Assembly: GCF_000959365.1 (NCBI RefSeq)
Contig: NZ_CP009555.1
Span: forward strand, 806,001-870,000
DNA from: Burkholderia oklahomensis C6786
GTDB taxonomy: Bacteria > Pseudomonadota > Gammaproteobacteria > Burkholderiales > Burkholderiaceae
Length of the DNA stretch: 64,000 nt
Reading direction: 5' to 3'
The position numbers were made by a program, and so were the translations under genes. Positions within the stretch are counted from its first letter, which is position 1. Each line of letters begins with the position of its first letter. This document shows positions 57,777 through 64,000 of this stretch, one piece after another. Below the pieces are notes generated by a model, which made no database searches, was not told the origin of the DNA, and saw nothing but the letters and a program-made list of their open reading frames with translations.

Positions 57777-59228
57777 TCAGAACGGATAGTGGCGCGGCGT
57801 CGTCTGCACGGTGATCCAGCGCAGATCGGTGAATTCGGCGATGCCCGCCTTGCCGCCGAAATGGCCGAAGCCGCTCTCCTTCACGCCGCCGAACGGCATC
57901 TGCGCCTCGTCGTGGACGGTCGGCCCGTTCACGTGGCAGATTCCCGATTCGATCCGCGCGGCGACGCGCATCGCGCGCGCGACGTCGCGGCTGAACACCG
58001 CCGACGACAGCCCGAACGCGTTGTCGTTCGCGCACGCGATCGCCGCGTCCTCGCCCGCGACGCGCACGATGCCCTTCACCGGCCCGAACGATTCGTCTTC
58101 GTAGATCCGCATCGCGGGCGTCACGCGATCGACGAGCGTCGCGGGCATCAGCGTGCTGTCCGCCTTGCCGCCGCAGAGCAGCGCCGCGCCTTTCGCGAGC
58201 GCGTCGTCGACGAGCGCGTTGCAGCGCTCGACGGTGCGCATGTCGATGACCGAGCCGAGCACGACGGGCCCCTTGCGCGGATCGCCCACCGGCAGCGACG
58301 CGGCCTTGTCGGCGAGCTTCGCGACGAACGCGTCGGCGATCCGCTCGTCGACGATGATCCGCTCGGTCGACATGCAGATCTGCCCGGAATTCGCGAACGC
58401 GCCGAACGCGGCCGCCGCGACGGCCGCGTCGAGATCGGCGTCGTCGAGCACGATGAACGGCGCCTTGCCGCCGAGCTCCAGCACGGCGGGCTTCAGATGC
58501 CGAGCGCAGCGCTCGGCGATGATCCGGCCGACGCGCGTCGAGCCCGTGAAGTTCACGCGGCGCACGGCCGGGTGCGCGATCATCGCGTCGACGATCGCGC
58601 CGGCGTCGGCGGGCGCGTTCGTCACGAAGTTCACGACGCCGGGCGGCAGCCCGGCTTCCTGCAGCGCATCGACGATGAGCCCGTGCGTCGCCGGACACAG
58701 CTCCGAGCCCTTCAGCACGACGGTGTTGCCGCATGCGAGCGGCAGCGCGATCGCGCGCACGCCGAGGATCACGGGCGCGTTCCACGGCGCGACGCCGAGC
58801 ACGACGCCCGCCGGCTGACGCACGCCCATCGCGAGCGAGCCCGGCACGTCGGACGGAATCAGCTCGCCGCCGATCTGCGTCGTCAGCGCGGCCGCCTCGA
58901 TCAGGCCGTTCGCGGCGAGCTGCACGTTGAACTGCGCCCAGATCACCGATGCGCCCGTCTCGGCCGCCATCGCGGCGACGAACGCGTCGCGCTTCGCTTC
59001 GAGCGCGGCGGCCGCCTTCAGCAGCAGCGCGCGGCGTGCGGTCGGGCCGAGCGCGGCCCACGGCGCGAAGGCGGCCGCGGCGGCGCCGACGGCCGCGCGC
59101 GCATCGTCGACGGTCGCGGCGGGCGCGCGCGTCGCGACTTCGCCGTCGAGCGGATTGCGGCGCTCGAACGTCGCGCCGCCCGTGGCCGGGCGGCGCTCGC
59201 CGCCGATCAGCATCGAGATGTCCTGCAT
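57777..59228 (-). CDS. Aldehyde dehydrogenase, benzaldehyde/salicylaldehyde-type
   Basis: A 483-residue NAD-dependent aldehyde dehydrogenase. The catalytic Cys285 is in FANSGQICMSTERI and the general base Glu251 in LELGGKAP; cofactor-loop residues are GVAPWNAPVILGVRAIALPLACGNTVVLK and FTGSTRVG. The sequence around these resembles vanillin/salicylaldehyde/benzaldehyde dehydrogenases. It is 3 nt from the panE-like gene and follows the benzoylformate decarboxylase on the same strand, fitting oxidation of an aryl aldehyde from that enzyme. Confidence 0.9.
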   Translation of the reverse strand: MQDISMLIGGERRPATGGATFERRNPLDGEVATRAPAATVDDARAAVGAAAAAFAPWAALGPTARRALLLKAAAALEAKRDAFVAAMAAETGASVIWAQFNVQLAANGLIEAAALTTQIGGELIPSDVPGSLAMGVRQPAGVVLGVAPWNAPVILGVRAIALPLACGNTVVLKGSELCPATHGLIVDALQEAGLPPGVVNFVTNAPADAGAIVDAMIAHPAVRRVNFTGSTRVGRIIAERCARHLKPAVLELGGKAPFIVLDDADLDAAVAAAAFGAFANSGQICMSTERIIVDERIADAFVAKLADKAASLPVGDPRKGPVVLGSVIDMRTVERCNALVDDALAKGAALLCGGKADSTLMPATLVDRVTPAMRIYEDESFGPVKGIVRVAGEDAAIACANDNAFGLSSAVFSRDVARAMRVAARIESGICHVNGPTVHDEAQMPFGGVKESGFGHFGGKAGIAEFTDLRWITVQTTPRHYPF

Positions 59229-59310
59229 GCGGGTATTCTCCTTCGGGGTGCTTGTCAACGCTGGACAATGCGCAGTCATGCGGATGAATGCAACGTCGCG
59301 ACCGCGCGCG

Positions 59311-60930
59311 TCACGCGATCTCGACGTCGACGACGACGGGGGCCGGCGACGCGAGCGCCTGTTCGAGCGCATCGCGCAGGCGCGCGGCGTCGGCGACGCG
59401 CACGCCCGCGCAGCCCATCCCGTGCGCGAGCGACACGAAGTCGAGGTCGGGCAGCGCGGTGCCCTGCACCGGCTCGCCGTCGCGAAAGCCGAACACGGGC
59501 GCGAAGTCCTGCAATGCCGCATAGCGCGCGTTGTTCAGGATCACGAACGTGATCGGCAGCTTCAGATGCGCGGCGCTCCAGAGCGCCTGGATCGAATAGA
59601 GGCTGGAGCCGTCGCCGATCAGCGCGATCACACGCCGCCCCGGTGAGCCAAGCGCGACGCCGACCGCGGCCGGCATGCCGTAGCCGAGGCCGCCGCTGTC
59701 CATCGTGTAGAACGTGTCGCGGCGCGTGAACGGCAGATGCCGCTGCATCACCGGCCGCGCGCTCGGCGCCTCCTCGACGACGACGTCGCCCGGATCGCGC
59801 ACGTCGGCGAGCGTCTGCAGCGCGAACGCGGCCGGCATCCGCCCGCCCGGCGCACCCGGGCCGACGCGCTCGCGCGGCGCTTGCGGCGCGGGCATCGGCC
59901 GCGCACGCGGCGCGGGGCGCGCGAGCAGATCGCGCGCGGCAAGCCGCAGATTGCCGACGACCGCATCGCCGACGGGCGTCCACGCGGCGACCGACGGATC
60001 GTCGACGAGCTGGTGAAGCGCCGCGCCCGCGGGCACGTGCGGGCCGAAGCCTTCGACGTGATATGTGAACGCGGGCGCGCCGAACGCGAGGATGAAGTCG
60101 TGGCCCGCGAGCCGCTCGACGATCCGCTCGCGGATCGCCGGCAGGAAGCCCGCGAACAGCGGATGGTCCTCGGGAAAGCTGCAGCGTCCCGACATCGGCG
60201 CGACGAACACGCGCGCGCGATGCCGCTCGGCGAGCTGCACCGCCTCGTCCCACGCGCCCCCGCGCGCGACGGCCGCGCCGATCACGAACGCCGGGCGCTC
60301 GCTCGCGTCGAGCGCGTCGGCGAGGCGCGCGAGCGCGTCGGGCGCGGGCCGCACTTCGGCGCTCACCGTGCGCGCGGGCACGGGCTCGGCAGCCCGGTCC
60401 CAATCGTCGGCCGGGATCGACACGAACACGGGCCCGCGCGGCTCCTGCATCGCGACGTGGTATGCGCGCGCGATCGCGGCGGGCACGTCCTCCGCGCGCG
60501 CGGGCTCGATGCTCCACTTCACATACGGCTTCGGCAGCTCGGCCGCCTGCACCGACGCGAGAAACGGCTCGAACGGCAGAATCGAGCGCGCCTGCTGGCC
60601 GGCCGTGACGATGAGCGGCGTCCTGTTCTTGTACGCGGTGAAGAGGTTGCCCATCGCATTGCCGACGCCCGCCGCCGAATGCAGGTTCACGACGGCCGCA
60701 TTGCCCGTCGCCTGTGCGTAGCCGTCCGCCATCCCGACCACGACCGCCTCGTGCAGGCCGAGCACGTACTGAAAATCGTCGGGGAAGTCGCGAAACATCG
60801 GCAGCTCGGTCGAGCCCGGATTGCCGAACACCTTGTGGATGCCGAACTGGCGCAGCAGATCGATGACGGCGTCGCGGACCGTGTACGGGGTGCGCATCGG
60901 CGCGTCGGCGCGAAGGTCGGGGGCGGTCAT
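59311..60930 (-). CDS. mdlC: Benzoylformate decarboxylase (ThDP enzyme)
   Basis: A 539-residue thiamine-diphosphate enzyme that removes CO2 from an aryl-2-oxo acid to give the aldehyde. It matches the P. putida enzyme throughout. Counting from the chosen start, catalytic Ser40 (FGNPGSTELP), Glu61 (LHEAVVV) and His84 (NLHSAAGVGNAMG) correspond to Ser26, Glu47 and His70; the second catalytic His lies in GAPAFTYHVEG. The ThDP motif IGDGSSLYSIQALWSAA is intact, and NNARYAALQDF keeps the Ala and Phe that shape the P. putida pocket (Ala460, Phe464). Other pocket positions differ, so substrate may be changed. GGAGA precedes the ATG. Confidence 0.92.
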   Translation of the reverse strand: MTAPDLRADAPMRTPYTVRDAVIDLLRQFGIHKVFGNPGSTELPMFRDFPDDFQYVLGLHEAVVVGMADGYAQATGNAAVVNLHSAAGVGNAMGNLFTAYKNRTPLIVTAGQQARSILPFEPFLASVQAAELPKPYVKWSIEPARAEDVPAAIARAYHVAMQEPRGPVFVSIPADDWDRAAEPVPARTVSAEVRPAPDALARLADALDASERPAFVIGAAVARGGAWDEAVQLAERHRARVFVAPMSGRCSFPEDHPLFAGFLPAIRERIVERLAGHDFILAFGAPAFTYHVEGFGPHVPAGAALHQLVDDPSVAAWTPVGDAVVGNLRLAARDLLARPAPRARPMPAPQAPRERVGPGAPGGRMPAAFALQTLADVRDPGDVVVEEAPSARPVMQRHLPFTRRDTFYTMDSGGLGYGMPAAVGVALGSPGRRVIALIGDGSSLYSIQALWSAAHLKLPITFVILNNARYAALQDFAPVFGFRDGEPVQGTALPDLDFVSLAHGMGCAGVRVADAARLRDALEQALASPAPVVVDVEIA

Positions 60931-60958
60931 GCGGGCGTGTCTCCTCATATCGATTTCC

Positions 60959-60993
60959 ACAGTATCGGCGGCAGGTACATTCCCCGATACTGT
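60959..60993. promoter_or_regulatory. Perfect 10-bp inverted repeat, likely LysR operator
   Basis: ACAGTATCGG, 15 nt, CCGATACTGT, centred in the 93-bp gap between divergent mdlC and the LysR gene. It is 28 nt from the mdlC ATG and 30 nt from the LysR ATG. LysR proteins usually bind dyads in such gaps, so this is the best operator candidate for the cluster. Confidence 0.8.
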
Positions 60994-61023
60994 ATTTTCT
61001 GCAATAAGCCATTACGCGACGGC

Positions 61024-61935
61024 ATGACTTTCGATCTGCGCCAGCTGCGCGCTTTCACGACGATCGCCGCGAGCGGCAGCCTCGGCCGCGCGGCGGACGC
61101 GCTGCACGTCACGCAGCCCGCGCTGAGCCGCATCCTGAAGCGGCTCGAGGACCAGATCGGCGCGCCGCTCTTCGAGCGTCATTCGAAGGGGATGCAGCTC
61201 ACCGCGATCGGCGAGGCGCTGTTGCCGCACGCGACGCTCCTGCAGCACGAGGCCGAGCACGCGCGCGAGGAAATCGACGCGCTGCGCGGGCTCGCGAAGG
61301 GCACGATCAAGGTCGGCGCGGTCGGCAGCATCGCGAGCCTCGTGCTGCCCGTCGCGATCGGGCGCGTGCTCGACCGGTGGCCCAACCTGCGCGTCGAGAT
61401 CGTCGAAGGCGTGTGGGACCGGCTCGTCGAAGCGCTCCTGACGCACGAGATCGACGTCGCGCTCAGCACGCGCGTGCCGGACACGGACGACGTCGTCGGT
61501 GTCCCCGAATGCCGGTGGGACGACGTGAGCCACGTCGTCGCCGCGCCCGATCATCCGCTGCGCGGCGCCGGCGCGCCGCTCGCGCTCGCCGACACGCGCG
61601 CCGCGCGCTGGGCGATCCCGCCGCGCGGCACCGCGCCGTACGAGCAGATGCGCGCGGCGTTCGACGCGCAAGGGCTCGCGCCGCCCGCCATCGCCGTCGA
61701 GACCCGCTCGGTGACGGCGCTCAAGAGCCTCGTCGCGCATGCGGGCTTCCTGAGCTGGATGGCCGAGCCGATGTACCGCGCGGAGCGCCGCGCGCGCACG
61801 ATCGACACGCTGCCCGTCGAAGGCGTCGCCGCGACCCGCACGCTGACCGCGTTCCGCCGCCGCCACGGGATCCTGCCCGGCCCCGCGGCGAAGCTGCTCG
61901 AGCAGCTCGCGCTGCTGACCCGCCAACCATTCTGA
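61024..61935 (+). CDS. LysR-family transcriptional regulator
   Basis: A 303-residue LysR-type regulator. The helix-turn-helix is at residues 3-62: LRQLRAFTTIAASGSLGRAADALHVTQPALSRILKRLEDQIGAPLFERH. A PBP2-type effector domain follows (IKVGAVGSIASLVLPVAIGRVL, then LVEALLTHEIDVALSTR). The gene is divergent from the decarboxylase with a palindrome between them, so it very likely controls the decarboxylase, aldehyde dehydrogenase and panE-like genes and perhaps the transporter. Its ligand may be an aryl-2-oxo acid or the 2-hydroxy acid. Confidence 0.92.
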   Translation: MTFDLRQLRAFTTIAASGSLGRAADALHVTQPALSRILKRLEDQIGAPLFERHSKGMQLTAIGEALLPHATLLQHEAEHAREEIDALRGLAKGTIKVGAVGSIASLVLPVAIGRVLDRWPNLRVEIVEGVWDRLVEALLTHEIDVALSTRVPDTDDVVGVPECRWDDVSHVVAAPDHPLRGAGAPLALADTRAARWAIPPRGTAPYEQMRAAFDAQGLAPPAIAVETRSVTALKSLVAHAGFLSWMAEPMYRAERRARTIDTLPVEGVAATRTLTAFRRRHGILPGPAAKLLEQLALLTRQPF

Positions 61936-62113
61936 CGCTTCGCGCCGACGCGTCGCCTCACGCGCGTCGCGCACGGATTGGCGCGCCGCAGCATCGAAAT
62001 CCCGCGCGATCGCCTTGACTTTCGCCCACCCGAATACGATCATTCGCTCACATCAAGAGCAAATGATCTATACGAGATTCGGCAGGCGCCAGCCGGCCGT
62101 CAGGAGACACGGG

Positions 62114-63505
62114 ATGAGCAGTCCATCCAGCGCCGCGCCGGCGATCTTGCACATCGGCGTCGGCTCGTTCCACCGCGCGCATCAGGCGTGGTACCTGCAT
62201 CGCGTCAACGAAGCGTCGCCCGCCGGCGAGCGCTGGTCGCTCGTCGTCGGCGACATTCGCGACGACCTGCGCGCGACGCGCGACGCGCTCGCCGCGCAGC
62301 ACGGCGTCTATACGCTCGAAACGGTCACGCCGCAGGGCGAGCGCGCATACGAGACGATCCGCTCGATCTCGCGCGTGCTGCCCTGGTCGATCGATCTCGC
62401 GGCGCTCGTCGACGCGGGCGCCGATCCGGCGTGCAGGATCGTGTCGTTCACGGTGACGGAAGGCGGCTACTACCTCGACGAACACGACCGGCTCGACGCG
62501 TCGAATCCCGATCTCGCGGCCGATCTGCAAGGCGCGCGCGTCACGATCTACGGCGCGCTCGCGGCGCTGCTCGCCGAGCGCGCCGCGCGCGGCGCGGGCC
62601 CCGTCACGCTGCTGAGCTGCGACAACCTGCGCAGCAACGGCGCGCGCTTTCGCGCCGGCATGCGCGAATTCCTGTCGCGGCGCGGGCTCGTCGATCTGCT
62701 CGCGTGGTTCGACGCGAACGTCGCGTGCCCGAGCTCGATGGTCGACCGCATCACGCCGCGCCCGACGCCCGACGTGCGCGAGCGCGTGCTCGCGGCGACG
62801 GGCGTCGACGACGCGTGCCCGGTCATGGGCGAAGCGTTCATCCAGTGGGTGATCGAAGACCGCTTCGCGGCCGGCCGCCCGGCATGGGAGAAGGCGGGCG
62901 CGGAACTCGTCGGCGACGTCCATCCGTACGAGGAAGCGAAGATCCGGATCCTGAACGCGACGCACAGCTGCATCGCATGGGCGGGCACGCTCGCGGGCTA
63001 CGCGTACATCCACGAAGGCATGCACGACGCCGACATCCGCGGCTTCGCGCACGCATACGTGACCGACGACGTGATCCCGTGCCTCACGCCGAGCCCGCTC
63101 GATCTCGCGCGCTACCGCGACGTCGTGCTCGACCGCTTCGGCAATCCGCACATCCGTGACACGAACCAGCGCGTCGCGGCCGACGGCTTCTCGAAAATTC
63201 CCGGCTTCATCGCGCCGACGCTCGCCGAATCGATCGCGCGTGGCGTCGAGCCGGCGTCGACCGCGGTGCTGCCCGCCCTCTTCCTGCGCTTCCTGCAGCG
63301 CTGGGCGAAAGGCGCGCTGCCGTACGCGTACCAGGACGGCGTGATGGACGCCGACGTCGCGCGCGCGATCGCGGGCGCGGACGATCCCGTCGCCGCGCTC
63401 GCCGGGCAGCGCCTGCTGTGGGGATCGCTCGCCGGCACGGCCGCGCTCGACCACGCGCTGCGCGCGGGCCTCGCGCGCGTCGACGCGTGGCTCGCGCGCC
63501 GCTGA
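62114..63505 (+). CDS. dalD: Mannitol/D-arabinitol dehydrogenase-family protein
   Basis: A 463-residue long-chain polyol dehydrogenase using NAD: HIGVGSFHRAHQAWYLHR is the nucleotide site, VSFTVTEGGYYLDE the middle, and the C-terminal domain carries the catalytic K in IPGFSKIP-like DGFSKIPGFIAPT and ILNATHSCIAWAG. The following xylulokinase gene points to D-arabinitol oxidation to D-xylulose rather than mannitol to fructose. GGAGACACGGG precedes the ATG MSSPSSAAP. LysR lies upstream on the same strand after 178 bp. DalD is the likeliest name. Confidence 0.85.
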   Translation: MSSPSSAAPAILHIGVGSFHRAHQAWYLHRVNEASPAGERWSLVVGDIRDDLRATRDALAAQHGVYTLETVTPQGERAYETIRSISRVLPWSIDLAALVDAGADPACRIVSFTVTEGGYYLDEHDRLDASNPDLAADLQGARVTIYGALAALLAERAARGAGPVTLLSCDNLRSNGARFRAGMREFLSRRGLVDLLAWFDANVACPSSMVDRITPRPTPDVRERVLAATGVDDACPVMGEAFIQWVIEDRFAAGRPAWEKAGAELVGDVHPYEEAKIRILNATHSCIAWAGTLAGYAYIHEGMHDADIRGFAHAYVTDDVIPCLTPSPLDLARYRDVVLDRFGNPHIRDTNQRVAADGFSKIPGFIAPTLAESIARGVEPASTAVLPALFLRFLQRWAKGALPYAYQDGVMDADVARAIAGADDPVAALAGQRLLWGSLAGTAALDHALRAGLARVDAWLARR

Positions 63506-63601
63506 ACGGCCGCGCGCGTCACTCGGGTCAAATCGCCATTGGCACGGCGGCGGGCGCGCGGCTAAAGTAGCGGCTCCCTGTCGACGCACCGTTTTCCGCC
63601 C

Positions 63602-64000
63602 ATGTATCTCGGCATCGATCTCGGCACCTCCGAAGTCAAGGTGCTGCTGCTTTCGCCCGACGGCATCGTCGTCGGCACGGCGGGCACGCCGTTTACCGTC
63701 GCGCGCGCGCATCCGCGCTGGGCCGAGCAGCATCCGCACGACTGGTGGGCGGGCACGCTCGCCGCGCTCGCCGCGTTGCGCGCGCGGCATCCTCGCGCAT
63801 TCGGCGAAGTGCGCGGAATCGGCCTGTCCGGCCAGATGCACGGCGCGGTGCTGCTCGATCGCGACGATCGCGTGCTGCGCCCCGCGATCCTGTGGAACGA
63901 CATGCGCAGCGCCGACGAATGCGCGGAACTCGAAGCCCGCGCGCCCGATCTGCATGCGATCGCCGGCAATCTCGCGATGCCGGGCTTCACCGCGCCGAAG
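63602..64000 (+). CDS. xylB: Xylulokinase, N-terminal part (cut by window edge)
   Basis: The first 133 codons of a FGGY-type sugar kinase; the rest is outside the window. The start MYLGIDLGTSEVKVLLLSPDG is the phosphate-binding beginning of the family, and GIGLSGQMHGAVLLD and PAILWNDMRS give the xylulokinase signature. It follows the polyol dehydrogenase by 97 nt, so both probably act in one pathway, phosphorylating D-xylulose to enter the pentose phosphate route. Confidence 0.93.
   Translation, partial: MYLGIDLGTSEVKVLLLSPDGIVVGTAGTPFTVARAHPRWAEQHPHDWWAGTLAALAALRARHPRAFGEVRGIGLSGQMHGAVLLDRDDRVLRPAILWNDMRSADECAELEARAPDLHAIAGNLAMPGFTAPK

Noticed and set aside
56767..59268. 833-codon open frame on the reverse strand across the panE-like and aldehyde dehydrogenase genes
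   Set aside because: It is an Arg-rich shadow; the real genes on the same strand in another frame carry full family motifs.

Overview
The window is a GC-rich, gene-dense stretch of a betaproteobacterial chromosome. Protein sequences, gene order and repeat style point to a Burkholderia of the pseudomallei group (B. pseudomallei, B. thailandensis, B. oklahomensis or a close relative), on the chromosome that carries housekeeping genes. I recognise about 60 genes. I see no rRNA, tRNA, CRISPR array, insertion sequence or prophage. The kynureninase lysine at position 227, the kynB-kynU-kynA order, argF of 309 residues and the lpxK/Trm112/kdsB/adk run are typical of this genus.

Layout. 1-4 kb: the end of an rRNA pseudouridine synthase, a small secreted Ala/Lys/His-rich protein, a DUF192 protein and a stand-alone elongation factor G gene. 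4-16 kb: an accessory-like mix of aldo/keto reductase, GntR regulator, CoA-transferase opposite an HTH-fused citrate synthase, drug exporter, degenerate EAL protein, methyltransferase, ketopantoate-reductase-like enzyme, Mpo1-like protein and Crp/Fnr regulator. 16-22 kb: chromate transporter, an unrecognised lipoprotein, sodB and xseA. 22-35 kb: a conserved core with lipid A and KDO synthesis (lpxK, kdsB), adk, murJ, rpsT, argF, murB, yajQ, plsY and ybaK. 35-50 kb: acyl-CoA synthetase, ogt-xerD, queG, tsaE-amiC, an EamA transporter, pirin, cnoX, tcdA, pdxH, cfa, DUF72 and msrA.

50-55 kb is the tryptophan-to-anthranilate kynurenine pathway: a divergent Lrp-type regulator (kynR) followed by kynB, kynU and kynA. 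55-62 kb holds an aromatic-acid-type MFS transporter, a ketopantoate-reductase-family dehydrogenase, an aldehyde dehydrogenase and a benzoylformate decarboxylase, with a divergent LysR regulator. Read together, these could take up a mandelate-like acid, oxidise it to the 2-oxo acid, decarboxylate that to the aldehyde and oxidise the aldehyde to the carboxylic acid. A perfect 10-bp inverted repeat sits in the LysR/decarboxylase intergenic region and is a good operator candidate. The window ends in a D-arabinitol/mannitol-type dehydrogenase and the start of a xylulokinase.

Intergenic DNA is rich in short tandem repeats: a perfect 11-copy 7-bp array, several hexamer arrays (some inside genes, coding Ala-Asp or Ala-X runs), a 14-bp array and several perfect inverted repeats. 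I did not find a clearly new multi-gene system. The strongest candidates for new biology are the mandelate-like cluster, the HTH-citrate synthase/CoA-transferase pair, the degenerate EAL protein and the lipoprotein beside chrA.
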